Source: an uncultured Akkermansia sp. (GTDB taxonomy: Bacteria > Verrucomicrobiota > Verrucomicrobiia > Verrucomicrobiales > Akkermansiaceae). Taken from it: a stretch of 43,930 nt of DNA. The translations under genes were made by a program, and so were the position numbers. The notes under the pieces are model-generated. The model ran no database searches. It saw only the letters and a program-made list of their open reading frames with translations, and was not told the DNA's origin. Shown piece after piece: positions 9,064 through 17,751 of the stretch; position 1 is the first letter of the stretch, and each line of letters starts with the position of its first letter. The stretch is from NCBI GenBank assembly GCA_947631435.1, contig CANRLM010000007.1, positions 1 to 43,930 on the forward strand, in the 5' to 3' direction.

Positions 9064-9585
9064 TTATTTGGACGGAAGGGTACCGAAAACTATATTGGTT
9101 ACCCCGGCTGCAGCAGCACAGCGAATTACCGTGGAAGAGCGTTCCCACGGCGCCGCCATGTCGCCGCGCAGGTAAAGACGAACCATCGACGGATCCACCT
9201 CGCGTTTTTCCATCAACTCCTTCTGTTTCTTGATGAAGTCCGTAAGATCCTGGGTCTGGTCGGCTGTGTATCCCTGGTTATTGCCGTTCACATCCGACAC
9301 TCCCCACAAGGTGCCGGGAGGGAAGTTCCTGCTGTACTTCTCCAGGGCCTTGGAACTCATCTTGTTCGTATCCGCAAACACATTCACCACGATACATCCC
9401 TTCGCGTCTTTAAGCTCTGAGCACGAAACAGCGCTGGGCATGTTCACGCTTGGGTCCTTTGCTACCGTGATAGCCGTCGCGTTCACCACGAAGAAAATCA
9501 ACAATAGGAAACAACAGTCAATCATGGGCGACATATTGACATCACCCTTTACCTCATCATTAGCCCTTGCATTCTTCTTTCCCAT
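9064..9585 (-). CDS. ExbD/TolR-family proton-channel subunit (first copy)
   Basis: 173 aa. One membrane segment (about 20-41, S-P-M-I-D-C-C-F-L-L-L-I-F-F) contains the conserved Asp23. The periplasmic part carries two Cys (in S-C-S-E-L-K-D-A-K-G-C-I), which could form a disulfide, and ends with N-I-V-F-G-T-L-P. It lies 108 bp downstream of the exbB-like gene and 34 bp before the second exbD, so it is part of one operon. Confidence 0.9.
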   Translation of the reverse strand: MGKKNARANDEVKGDVNMSPMIDCCFLLLIFFVVNATAITVAKDPSVNMPSAVSCSELKDAKGCIVVNVFADTNKMSSKALEKYSRNFPPGTLWGVSDVNGNNQGYTADQTQDLTDFIKKQKELMEKREVDPSMVRLYLRGDMAAPWERSSTVIRCAAAAGVTNIVFGTLPSK

Positions 9586-9693
9586 TTTATTTTGTGGTTA
9601 GTTGAAATACGTTACGAGAGCCTCCGGCAAGTGGAGCGCGAGGTCCCGCGCCTTCCGGCGCATCAGTCCCGGCGCACTCCACCCCATTCGGGC

Positions 9694-10533
9694 TCACGCC
9701 TCTTCGGCCACCTCTTCTTCATCACCGGCGTCAAGTCCCTCGGGAATGCGCGCCAGCTGAGCTTCAGCGTTGATTACGTTTATAGAGGTGTTGACCATTT
9801 CCTCAATCGTATTCACACAATCGGCCTCCAGAGCCTGAGCATGTTTCTTGAGGAAAAAGAAACCGGGAATGGCAATGATGGAAATAATCAAACCCCAGAA
9901 CGTGGTAAGCAGAGCTACGGAAATAGAACCTGCCAGCTGAGTGGGATCTGCCTGACCGGACTCAGCCAAAATCGCGAAAGCTCCCACCATGCCCTGAACC
10001 GTACCGAACAGCCCTATCGACGGAGCAATGGACCCGCACAAGGCAAGCATATCCACATACTTCATTGTCTGAGGCCGTTCGTTAGCCGTAAAATCCGCAA
10101 TGGCATCCTCAATACCGTCCTTGCCCAAATCCTCCGGGCGGTTGGCATCAATGTTCGGCAGGGCATAAGCGACCAACCGCCCAAGAAATGTGGGGCTTGT
10201 AGTAGCGAGCTGGATGGCAGACTGCACACGGCAATCGGTCATAAGCGCCAACAGCTGGGCTCGCAATTCCTCCGGACAGAATTTAGCCTTCGTAAGAGCC
10301 ATCATGCAAAACACCAGCAGGAACAGCGTAGCCGCAAGCAGTGCTACGAGCGGGATCATGGTCCAACCGCCATCAATCACCCACTTGTCCAGAGCAGACT
10401 TCTCGGTTACAGCCCCGGCTGCTTCAGCCTCCTGAGCGAAAGCTGCGGGGAGGACGAACATTGCCACCATCCCGAGAGACAGGGCACGAAATGCGACGCG
10501 AATTAAGGTATTTTTCATAGTAGTAAAACTCAT
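9694..10533 (-). CDS. MotA/TolQ/ExbB-family proton-channel protein
   Basis: 279 aa from the first ATG; a start at Met6 (10518) fits an N-terminal signal-like sequence ending A-F-A-Q-E equally well. Membrane segments are at about 56-80 and two C-terminal ones (about 160-185 and 195-225) containing the family hallmark G-L-F-G-T-V-Q-G-M-V-G-A-F. The acidic tail ends E-E-E-V-A-E-E-A. ExbB/TolQ pentamers pair with ExbD/TolR to turn proton flow into work on periplasmic partners. It leads the cluster exbB-exbD-exbD-TPR-AKPG. Its own promoter is at 10558-10586. Confidence 0.9.
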   Translation of the reverse strand: MSFTTMKNTLIRVAFRALSLGMVAMFVLPAAFAQEAEAAGAVTEKSALDKWVIDGGWTMIPLVALLAATLFLLVFCMMALTKAKFCPEELRAQLLALMTDCRVQSAIQLATTSPTFLGRLVAYALPNIDANRPEDLGKDGIEDAIADFTANERPQTMKYVDMLALCGSIAPSIGLFGTVQGMVGAFAILAESGQADPTQLAGSISVALLTTFWGLIISIIAIPGFFFLKKHAQALEADCVNTIEEMVNTSINVINAEAQLARIPEGLDAGDEEEVAEEA

Positions 10534-10557
10534 GTCGGTGCAGAATAGACAGCTTCC

Positions 10558-10586
10558 TATTTACTCCAATTTTGAGAGCAATGCAA
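10558..10586 (-). promoter_or_regulatory. promoter of the exbB-exbD-exbD cluster
   Basis: TTGCAT (10581-10586), 17 bp spacer, TAAATA (10558-10563) on the minus strand. Predicted start near 10551, 18 nt before the first ATG. Confidence 0.65.
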
Positions 10587-10611
10587 GAAAGAATTGCGGA
10601 TTCTACAGATT

Positions 10612-10651
10612 TAACAAAAAAAAAGTCGCTGCCCTCATTCGTGCAGCGACT
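10612..10651 (-). terminator. intrinsic terminator of the 58-aa lipoprotein gene
   Basis: On the minus strand a perfect 9-bp stem AGTCGCTGC/GCAGCGACT (10624-10632 with 10643-10651) with a 10-nt loop is followed by a run of T. It separates the small lipoprotein gene from the exbB promoter. Confidence 0.85.
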
Positions 10652-10721
10652 CCGCCAAACAGCGTCCCGAGACGAGAAGCCTTGCCCGACTTCTTTCCCT
10701 CGCTCCCGATACGCCAGAATC

Positions 10722-10898
10722 TTACTTACCTTTCTCGGTAAACACTTTCACGGGCACAACAGGAGCCGGCTGCAAATTGTCCTGAGCCAAATCACGTGGC
10801 ATCGGGCGCAGCGAAGGCATCGGCTGCGACTGGCAGCAGCATGAGCTGAGCACCATGGATCCGAGAAGTAGGGCGACAAGAGTGAGTTGGACTTTCAT
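10722..10898 (-). CDS. 58-aa proline-rich lipoprotein
   Basis: A short lipoprotein: signal peptide with lipobox L-S-S-C (Cys20) followed by two more Cys, then a Pro/Met/Gln-rich mature part of about 38 residues. The start at 10898 is chosen because the lipoprotein signal begins there and a promoter (10922-10951) ends just upstream; a longer in-frame extension upstream is not protein-like. It has its own promoter and terminator, so it is a single-gene unit. Function unknown; similar small lipoproteins are often expressed highly, but that is inference. Confidence 0.75.
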   Translation of the reverse strand: MKVQLTLVALLLGSMVLSSCCCQSQPMPSLRPMPRDLAQDNLQPAPVVPVKVFTEKGK

Positions 10899-10921
10899 AG
10901 TAAAAAGTAGTTGCTCACTCG

Positions 10922-10951
10922 TATTGAAACACAAGCTCGCTGTTGAGTCAA
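10922..10951 (-). promoter_or_regulatory. candidate promoter of the 58-aa lipoprotein gene
   Basis: TTGACT (10946-10951), 18 bp spacer, TCAATA (10922-10927) on the minus strand; leader of about 17 nt to the ATG at 10898. Confidence 0.55.
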
Positions 10952-11600
10952 TAAAGAAATTCACACCGAAACGTTTTTTTCGCACGGAGCGCCGGAAGTA
11001 CACAACCCGACGATGCCGGAGCCTCCCCTCATGGTTTCTACTCCTTGTCAATGTGGTTCTATCTGCCTGCGGGAAAAACGGTGCAAACAATTCTCTGTTT
11101 CGACACAGCAACACTGATTTGCCTCAGCGTAACTGTTTTCCTCATATCTCTACTCCTTGTGACCCGGCGTCAAAACTGAGCGGGCGGCAGCAATACACAA
11201 ACATCAGTCCGAGAAGTTGCCGGGATTCACGCAAATGCCGGTGACATGGGATTCCGGGGAAAGGCCCCATAAATCTACTGAGGTTTTCAATGATCAGAAC
11301 CGGCTCCGAGAGCGCCCTGGCAAAAGATTCTGCATTGCTCCCTCCACGCGCACGAAACGACACGCCGTAGCTGCACATGCCCTTTCCGGAACGACACACA
11401 GGTTTTCTTCCCCGTATCCACATTTTCCTCGTCTTGCCGGACAAATTTTTCACCGGGGAGGAAAAGGGGACTTCCGGAAACTCCTGCAAGAAAAACCTTC
11501 GAAAAAACTTCCACCTGCGCCGGCTGCAGGAAGGCCTGCGAAAAATGATTCGTTTTCGTGCAACGATTCTTCTGACGCAAGTTCGGAACAGCGGACTTTT
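10952..11600. other. ~650 bp gap without a recognised gene
   Basis: Frames open on both strands here lack recognisable protein character (Arg/Cys/Ser-rich and unlike any family I know), and no structural RNA was recognised. It may hold long leaders, a small RNA or decayed sequence. I see nothing definite in it. Confidence 0.4.
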
Positions 11601-11603
11601 CGC

Positions 11604-11633
11604 TTGCATCAGCAAAGGACTGTATGCTAAAAG
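11604..11633 (+). promoter_or_regulatory. candidate promoter of the AsmA-like operon
   Basis: TTGCAT (11604-11609), 18 bp spacer, TAAAAG (11628-11633); the predicted start would fall only a few bases before the ATG at 11643. Confidence 0.4.
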
Positions 11634-11642
11634 AAGTTCGTC

Positions 11643-13268
11643 ATGGCCCGGCGAATGAACTCCCAGCGACGCAGAAAAAACACGAGGGTGTCCGCTCATC
11701 GCACACGTCGGATGCGAAATTTTCTCATCGTTCTGATCTCTCTTCCTGCGCTCATCTGTGTTGCCGGCGCTATCGGGTACTCTTACATGTTTTCCTGGTT
11801 ACAGGGAGACGGTTTTCGTCGGTTTCTCAGTGAAACACTACGCAATACAACCGGCGCTCGACAAGTGTATATCCCGCAAAATCTTTCCATTGCAGATTCA
11901 GATCTTTTAAATCTCCCTCTCATTGAGATAAAAAACATGGGGGTCGTTTCAGAGATGAGTGTGCGCGAACTTCATGCGCGTCCGGAACGCGCCGCCCTCT
12001 GGAAACGAATCCTGCGCTTTTCCCAATTTTCGTCGGATGAACTCCACATTGCACTCCGATTCACTCCTCCACCCAATTCTGCTCAAAAACCCCGCCCCGC
12101 AATAAATGGCGCAGAGAGTAAGACACGCGCGCTCACTGATTCTCCTGCCCGCAGTAAAAGCAGCCATGGAGGCGTCTTCAAGAGCATTCAAATGCACGGC
12201 TTTACCGCACACTACGCTGACACAAACTTCTATACCTCCGCCGGCGAATTCCAGCTGCAGGGATACAGGCTCACCGTCGCTTCACACCCTCATCCCAGCC
12301 AGCGCATCTGGGCCCTCAGGCTGGAGAACGGTCGTATCACCACGCCGTGGACTTTCCTGTCTCAGTGCGGGCTGAAATCTGCGGATTTATTGGTGGGAGG
12401 AAATCAAAACGTGCTGCGTTCCTGCCGTTTCCTCCTTTCGCCCGGGGAACTCCACGCTTCGGGCACTTATTCGCCACGCAGCGGACTGTGGGAAGCGGAT
12501 CTGAAACTGCAGCATGCAGATGTACGCAAGCTTCTCAGCGGAGATTGGAAAAAACGTGTCTCCGGATCACTAAACGGGAACTTCTCTCTATCCGGTCAGA
12601 CAGAAACCTCCGATTGGGAAGCTTCCGGTAAATTGTGGGCGGAGGATGCGGTTATCTCCGAGCTCCCATTCCTCAGCAAGTTCCACCTGCCGGACAAATT
12701 CCCCTACAAGAAAATCGACTTGCAGGAAGCCTCCTGCGACCTCAAGTTTCCTTATTCCGACCCTCAACACAACATCAGTCACGCCCTGCTGTGGGATAAC
12801 ATTGATGTCCGCGCCAAGGGAGATATCCTTCGTTTGACCGGTCATATCATCACCGGAACTGATGGTTCTCTGTCAGGCTCTCTGCACCTCGGTATTCCTT
12901 CAAACATACTCTCCCTTCTCGGTGTTTCCGATTTCCCTCTCTCCGACCATCTTTTCAACAAAAAGACCGAAGAGCCAAACTTTATATGGCTCGTCATCAA
13001 CCTCAGCGGGACCATTGACGATCCGCATGAGGACCTCAGCGCCCGAATTTCTGCCTTGCTGTCCCAAAAATCCGCCGAAACCCGGGCACAAGCAGTTGAG
13101 GTGCTCAAGGGTCTCCTTTCCCCTCCCCTCCCGCCGCAGCAGCCACGCTCTACCACGGACAAAAACGGAGAGCGGGAAAAAGAGAAAACTCCTGTGCCGA
13201 CTCCCCAAAAAACACCTGTACACAACGCAAAAGATATCATCAATTCCGGGTTCAAAATCCTACTCTGA
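11643..13268 (+). CDS. AsmA-like inner-membrane-anchored protein
   Basis: 541 aa. A basic cytoplasmic N-terminus is followed by one membrane helix (about 26-48) and a long beta-rich domain. Repeating AsmA/YhdP-type features are visible: G-x-L-x-x-x-D (L-S-G-Q-T-E-T-S-D-W-E-A-S-G-K-L), and a C-terminal I-N-L-S-G-T-I-D-D-P-H-E-D-L-S-A-R-I, the usual 'sgtlddP' ending of this superfamily. The tail is Pro/Lys-rich and low complexity. AsmA-like proteins bridge the envelope and are implicated in lipid transport; the role here is by family only. It is the first gene of a four-gene plus-strand unit. Confidence 0.75.
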   Translation: MARRMNSQRRRKNTRVSAHRTRRMRNFLIVLISLPALICVAGAIGYSYMFSWLQGDGFRRFLSETLRNTTGARQVYIPQNLSIADSDLLNLPLIEIKNMGVVSEMSVRELHARPERAALWKRILRFSQFSSDELHIALRFTPPPNSAQKPRPAINGAESKTRALTDSPARSKSSHGGVFKSIQMHGFTAHYADTNFYTSAGEFQLQGYRLTVASHPHPSQRIWALRLENGRITTPWTFLSQCGLKSADLLVGGNQNVLRSCRFLLSPGELHASGTYSPRSGLWEADLKLQHADVRKLLSGDWKKRVSGSLNGNFSLSGQTETSDWEASGKLWAEDAVISELPFLSKFHLPDKFPYKKIDLQEASCDLKFPYSDPQHNISHALLWDNIDVRAKGDILRLTGHIITGTDGSLSGSLHLGIPSNILSLLGVSDFPLSDHLFNKKTEEPNFIWLVINLSGTIDDPHEDLSARISALLSQKSAETRAQAVEVLKGLLSPPLPPQQPRSTTDKNGEREKEKTPVPTPQKTPVHNAKDIINSGFKILL

Positions 13269-13303
13269 CCTATCCTCCTCCTCCCCCCCTACTCTACCTC
13301 CCC

Positions 13304-13540
13304 GTGCGCCATTCTGCCACCAAAAGTTATCCTTCCCAACTCATCGAAGCTGAGTGCACCGTTATACGGCAGATCGCCCCTGCCGCGTACTTTGCTACTT
13401 TGCCCAATGGTAAAGGAGTCATTGCTTTCCTGCAACGCCGGGAAACGGAGCTTCTCGGTTCCCTCCGCGCGGGCGAGAAGGTGCGTGCGATAATCAATCC
13501 TGCGGATTTTGATCGCGCCCGTGTCCTTTGCCGCGCTTAA
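13304..13540 (+). CDS. IF-1-like S1/OB-fold protein
   Basis: 78 aa with a GTG start; no ATG is available in frame. Residues from about 14 follow the IF-1 pattern: I-E-A-E-C-T-V (for IF-1 I-E-x-x-G-T-V), F-A-T-L-P-N-G-K-G-V-I-A-F (for F-R-V-x-L-x-N-G-x-x-V-x-A-x), G-S-L-R-A-G-E-K-V-R-A-I-I-N-P-A-D-F-D-R-A-R-V (for the I-L-x-G-D-K-V-x-V-x-x-x-P-Y-D-L-x-x-G-R-I end). It thus looks like a diverged initiation-factor-1-type OB domain, which would bind RNA or the ribosomal A site. It lies 35 bp after the AsmA-like gene and 25 bp before trmL. Whether it is the only infA or a paralogue cannot be told from this window. Confidence 0.6.
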   Translation: MRHSATKSYPSQLIEAECTVIRQIAPAAYFATLPNGKGVIAFLQRRETELLGSLRAGEKVRAIINPADFDRARVLCRA

Positions 13541-13565
13541 TACCTTTTCGCCTGTTTTCTTCACC

Positions 13566-14033
13566 ATGTTTCGCATCGTACTCTATCATCCGGAAATACC
13601 GCATAACGCCGGCGCCGCAGGGCGCCTGGCTGTCGCTACCGGGTCAGAGCTACACCTTATTCGCCCTCTCGGTTTCAGTCTGCAGGAAAAGTATCTTCGT
13701 CGTGTGGGACTGGATTACTGGCAACACGTCTCCTTGCATGTTTGGGATAACCTGGAGCAACTTCTCTCCTCCGCCGAGTCGGATTCGCAATTCCACTTTC
13801 TCTCTACCAAAGCAACCACGTCGATCTGGAGTCCTCTTACTCCGTGGAAAAACGGCGATTACCTTGTGTTCGGTCCGGAATCTCGTGGCCTCCCGGAGTC
13901 CTTGCTTCGTGATCATGCAGCCCAGGCTCTACGTATCCCGATGCCTGGACAAAATGCCCGCTCCTTGAACCTCGCCACCGCTGTCGCCATCGTGCTCTAC
14001 GAGGCACTGCGCTGCACTTCCTCTTTCTCATGA
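13566..14033 (+). CDS. trmL: tRNA (cytidine/uridine-34 2'-O)-methyltransferase TrmL
   Basis: 155 aa, the minimal SPOUT size of TrmL (YibK), which 2'-O-methylates the wobble base of tRNA-Leu isoacceptors using SAM. Visible motifs: the N-terminal L-Y-x-P-E-I-P-x-N-A-G-A-A-G-R-L, G-P-E-S-R-G-L-P near residue 105, and the knot end I-P-M-P-G-Q-N-A-R-S-L-N-L-A-T-A-V-A-I-V. The ATG at 13566 is chosen because M-F-R-I-V-L-Y is the family N-terminus; the frame is open further upstream. The stop overlaps the next gene by 4 bp (ATGA). Confidence 0.93.
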   Translation: MFRIVLYHPEIPHNAGAAGRLAVATGSELHLIRPLGFSLQEKYLRRVGLDYWQHVSLHVWDNLEQLLSSAESDSQFHFLSTKATTSIWSPLTPWKNGDYLVFGPESRGLPESLLRDHAAQALRIPMPGQNARSLNLATAVAIVLYEALRCTSSFS

Positions 14034-14602
14034 AAAATACCGTTTACTTCGACCTCGAGACTCGACGCTCCGCCACACAGGTTGGCGGTTGGGAACACAC
14101 CGAACGCATGGGGATGTCCGTTGGCGTCACGTTTTCCACCGCTGATAATACCTACCGCATTTTTCGGGAGGAGGAAGCGGAAAAGCTTATTGAACAACTC
14201 CGTACAGCAGACCTCGTCGTAGGTTACAACCACGTTGGATTCGACTACGGCGTCCTGCAAGCCTACACTTTCTGGACTATTGCGGATGTGAGTAACAACC
14301 TCGATCTCTGTACCTATCTTTCCAATCAACTTGGGCACCGACTCAAACTCGACTCCGTTGCAAAACCCACCCTCGGCGGGCACTCAAAAACCGCAGAAGG
14401 AACCGACGCGCTTAAATGGTGGGCAACCTATGAGCAAACTCATGATAACGACTACCTGCTCAAGATTGCTCGCTATTGCTGTTACGATGTCAAAGTTACT
14501 ATGGAAGTACACAAATTCGGCGTACAACACGGCCACGTTCTCTACGAAAACCGCCGCGGCGAAATTCAACAAGTCCCCGTGGATTGGGCCTCTGACTGCT
14601 GA
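14030..14602 (+). CDS. DnaQ-like (DEDDy) 3'-5' exonuclease, RNase H fold
   Basis: 190 aa. The exonuclease motifs are in order: Exo I F-D-L-E-T (Asp8, Glu10), Exo II G-Y-N-H-V-G-F-D (Asp72) and Exo III Y-C-C-Y-D (Tyr149, Asp153), the YxxxD form of the DEDDy class. A further L-D-L-C-T-Y-L-S and K-L-D-S-V-A segment matches predicted RNase_H-like exonucleases of the YprB/PolB-exonuclease group. It would cut DNA or RNA 3' ends with two metal ions; the substrate is unknown. Translationally coupled to trmL through a 4-bp overlap and last in the unit. Confidence 0.8.
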   Translation: MKNTVYFDLETRRSATQVGGWEHTERMGMSVGVTFSTADNTYRIFREEEAEKLIEQLRTADLVVGYNHVGFDYGVLQAYTFWTIADVSNNLDLCTYLSNQLGHRLKLDSVAKPTLGGHSKTAEGTDALKWWATYEQTHDNDYLLKIARYCCYDVKVTMEVHKFGVQHGHVLYENRRGEIQQVPVDWASDC

Positions 14603-14755
14603 TTGCCGTTCCTTCCTTTCCCTCCTACCTGCGAGCGTACGGTCTTGTGATCATCTGCCGTCCCCCGGTCGGGCATCCCTCTGTCTCGTTATCTCCGGCG
14701 CCTCCATTACGACCACTCTGCACAATTTCCATGGCGCGCATTTTCACATCAAAAA

Positions 14756-16966
14756 TCACCCCTTGTAGAGTTCCTCGATGCGGCTGATGAGGGAGAAAGC
14801 GTGGCTCACCATAGCGCGGGTCTCATTGAGAAGAGTGAGGTAGAGAATCCCGGTACGCATCCCACTTTCATCGGTGGCATTTTGCATGAGGTGCCGGGTA
14901 ATGCACTCAGCAAATTCCTCACCAAGTTGCCCGGAAGCACTCAGCAGTTTATCAATACCGGCATAATCCCCCTCCTTGAGCATGTCAATGAGATTCGGGT
15001 AAAATCGACCAATTTTGCCGGTGAGCGCAAGCATATCGCGAGCCTGATCCTGATTCAACCCGGTGTGGTTATTGTCGATGTGATTGTAGCTCGCCTTCAC
15101 CATGGTCAGAAGACATTCACAAGTGGAAATAGAAATCTCCACAATTCGGAAAATGAGTTGCCCGCGATCAGCCTGCTCCTTGGAGATACTCGGCAACGCC
15201 GGAAGAACCTCGTTCTCCTTTACAAGTTTTAAATCCTGCTTGATGGATCGCGTTTTCTTACGCAACCGTTTCAAAGCCTCACGATCTTCGGTGAGCAGTG
15301 CTTTTACCATAGCGTTATAGATGCCAACCATACGACCGAGGCGCCCCGCCGCCGCCGCGCCGTACTCGCGCACCTGTGCATCCTTGCTCACGTTCAGCAA
15401 CCGATACTCCTGCTTGTCCCCATGCGTCAGGAAAGTGGAACGCACCAGCAGCGCCAGCGCCAGCGCAATCATCCCGTACACAGCCCACACTCCACCATAC
15501 GCCAACACCAAAGCCACACCAAATGATGCGAGACAGGCGCCGATAGCCGTCAGGAACCAGCCCCCCGTCACGGTGAGCACACCCGTGATACGATACACGG
15601 CGCTGTCACGTCCCCAGGCCCGATCCGCCAGGGAAGAGCCCATCGCCACCATGAAGGTGACGTAGGTGGTAGAAAGAGGCATTTTCCACGAGGTGGCAAC
15701 GGAGATGAGGAGCGCTGCCGTAGTCAGATTTACCGAGCCTCGCACGAGGTCATAATTTGTACCGGTCTCTTCCTCCGGCGTGAGCGGCGCAAAACGCCTC
15801 CCCACAAAATCAGCGATCGGTTGGGGAGTGATGCGTTCGATAAAGCGCGAGGTGTTCAACGCATAACGGACCAGCACACGCGCCGGCAGACTCGACCCGA
15901 AACGCTCCTTCCCGGTGTTGGATGAAGAAAGCTTCAACTCGGTTTCAGTCACCTTGCGTGCGTTTTTCGAGAAAAAGAGCGATGCCACCATGATGAGCCC
16001 GGCCGTGAGCAGATATATCGGCGGCGCCTGAATAGATTGTTCCGCTAGCGCATTCATCCTCATGTCGACCACATTGCCGGTGTGATTCACGGCGATATCA
16101 AAGATGCCGGAGTGCGCCGCCATGAACACGCCGATGAAGTTCACGAGGTCGTTCCCGGCAAACGCGAGAGCCAGAGCTCCCGTGCCGCTGAGCACCGTGA
16201 TACGCAGAGTGTTCACCCGGCAAACGTACTGCAGGAAGGCCATAATACCGAGCCATGCCACCCAGCACCAGACCATCGTCGTGCCCACATCCGCATTCAG
16301 CATCTCCTTCATCTCCGGCGTGAGCATGGAACTATCCTTAAGTCCCTTAAAGATTGCAAAATAAGTAATTGCCGTCAGAGCGCTGCCGCACCACAACGGA
16401 CCAACATATTTGTACGCCCGGGTGTAACGAAAGCTGAAGAGCAAACGCGCGAACCACATCACACACGAACCGAGAGTAAAAGCAACGAGCACCGATACAA
16501 AAATCGCCACCACGATGGCGAAGGCATTACTTGTGTTGATATAGGCAGCCAGAGGAAAATCATCCGTCGCCATATCCTTGCTGTACACAGCCATGCCGAG
16601 GGATGAGCCCAACAACGCAAATACGAGCGAGATTGTTGTAGATGTCGGCAACCCCAGCGTGTTGTACACATCCAACAAGATCACGTTGGATATCATCACG
16701 GCCAAAAATAAGAGCATCACCTCATGAAACGTAAACATGGAAGGATTAAACACGCCACTGCGCGCCACCTCCATCATCCCACTCGAAAAACTCGCACCCA
16801 GAAGGACTCCCGCCGCCGCAACCGCTGCCACTGTATTAAAATTCCCCGCACGACACCCGAGCGACGAATTCAAAAAGTTTGCCGCATCGTTGCTCACTCC
16901 CACCTTCAGTCCAAAGACCGAGAGCAACAACAAAACACCATAAATGAGGTAATACATCCAGTCCAT
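14756..16966 (-). CDS. PiT-family inorganic phosphate transporter with PhoU-like C-terminal domain
   Basis: 736 aa. Two PiT signature repeats are present: G-V-S-N-D-A-A-N-F (23-31) and G-N-D-L-V-N-F-I-G (271-279), with the accompanying G-L-P-T-S-T-T-I-S and M-P-L-S-T-T-Y-V-T-F segments. About ten membrane helices fill residues 1 to about 510. The last ~210 residues are soluble and helical, resembling PhoU/DUF47 domains (R-L-G-R-M-V-G-I-Y-N-A-M-V-K-A, L-K-R-L-R-K-K-T-R-S-I-K-Q-D-L-K). The protein would import phosphate with a cation, the tail probably sensing or regulating. It lies 68 bp downstream of infC on the same strand. Confidence 0.9.
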   Translation of the reverse strand: MDWMYYLIYGVLLLLSVFGLKVGVSNDAANFLNSSLGCRAGNFNTVAAVAAAGVLLGASFSSGMMEVARSGVFNPSMFTFHEVMLLFLAVMISNVILLDVYNTLGLPTSTTISLVFALLGSSLGMAVYSKDMATDDFPLAAYINTSNAFAIVVAIFVSVLVAFTLGSCVMWFARLLFSFRYTRAYKYVGPLWCGSALTAITYFAIFKGLKDSSMLTPEMKEMLNADVGTTMVWCWVAWLGIMAFLQYVCRVNTLRITVLSGTGALALAFAGNDLVNFIGVFMAAHSGIFDIAVNHTGNVVDMRMNALAEQSIQAPPIYLLTAGLIMVASLFFSKNARKVTETELKLSSSNTGKERFGSSLPARVLVRYALNTSRFIERITPQPIADFVGRRFAPLTPEEETGTNYDLVRGSVNLTTAALLISVATSWKMPLSTTYVTFMVAMGSSLADRAWGRDSAVYRITGVLTVTGGWFLTAIGACLASFGVALVLAYGGVWAVYGMIALALALLVRSTFLTHGDKQEYRLLNVSKDAQVREYGAAAAGRLGRMVGIYNAMVKALLTEDREALKRLRKKTRSIKQDLKLVKENEVLPALPSISKEQADRGQLIFRIVEISISTCECLLTMVKASYNHIDNNHTGLNQDQARDMLALTGKIGRFYPNLIDMLKEGDYAGIDKLLSASGQLGEEFAECITRHLMQNATDESGMRTGILYLTLLNETRAMVSHAFSLISRIEELYKG

Positions 16967-17034
16967 ACGCTTACCTGACCGCGATTCAGAAAATCCACAC
17001 GCGCTGAAAAACTGAAGAAATAGGAAGCTTCTTT

Positions 17035-17688
17035 TCAGCCCTCTTCCCGAGCGTCAAATTCCTCAGACTCAGTGTCAAAGTCTTCCTCTTCATACCGCTT
17101 GAAACGCTTGATGCGGTTGGCCTCCGGAAGGGGTGTAAGCACCATGCTCACAGTGTTGCCTACAAGTTTGGCGGGTTGATCCACCTTCCCCATCGTTTGG
17201 AGATCTCCGAATACCTTCTGCATCACCTCCAGTCCCATCTGCTGGTGGGCATTTTCACGCCCCTTGAAGCGCAACACAAAGCGCACCTTGTGCCCATGGT
17301 CAAGGAATTGCTCGCTGCGAGCCATCTTAACGTTGTAGTCATTCACATCCGTGCCGATACGCAGTTTAACCTCCTTCATGCGAACAACCTTAGACTTGTT
17401 GTTTTTCTGTTGTTTGGCTTGCATGTACTTGTATTTGCCGTAATCGATAATGCGACAAACGGGGGGATCGGCAAAAGGAGCAACCTCCACGAGATCTAAA
17501 TCCCGTTGCTTGGCCAGAGTGAGAGCGTCACGAACAGACATCACCCCAAGTTGTTCCCCCTCGGCGTTGACAACTCGGACACGCGGAGCGCGGATGCGGT
17601 CATTCACGCGAATTTGTGAGGTTCTGCTGGATTGGTCGCGGCGATTGTTGCGCGCAGGTGTACTGGGACGTTTGGGTGGGAGTGGCAC
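17035..17688 (-). CDS. infC: translation initiation factor IF-3
   Basis: 217 aa, longer than the usual ~180 because of a Pro/Arg-rich N-terminal extension and an acidic C-terminal tail. The N-domain (R-V-N-D-R-I-R-A-P-x-V-R-V), linker (Y-G-K-Y-K-Y-M-Q) and C-domain (K-E-V-K-L-R, D-x-x-D-Y-N-V-K, R-F-K-G-R-E) are all present. IF-3 binds the 30S subunit and proofs start-codon choice. The start is GTG at 17688 (a stop is only seven codons upstream), consistent with the rare start codons typical of infC and its autoregulation. It lies 63 bp after thrS, as in many bacteria, but rpmI-rplT do not follow. Confidence 0.95.
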   Translation of the reverse strand: MPLPPKRPSTPARNNRRDQSSRTSQIRVNDRIRAPRVRVVNAEGEQLGVMSVRDALTLAKQRDLDLVEVAPFADPPVCRIIDYGKYKYMQAKQQKNNKSKVVRMKEVKLRIGTDVNDYNVKMARSEQFLDHGHKVRFVLRFKGRENAHQQMGLEVMQKVFGDLQTMGKVDQPAKLVGNTVSMVLTPLPEANRIKRFKRYEEEDFDTESEEFDAREEG

Positions 17689-17751
17689 AGGTTGGGTATT
17701 GGGTTGTTAATATAAACTGAGAGCTGTAGGGAAGGAACTGCTCAAGGCTTG

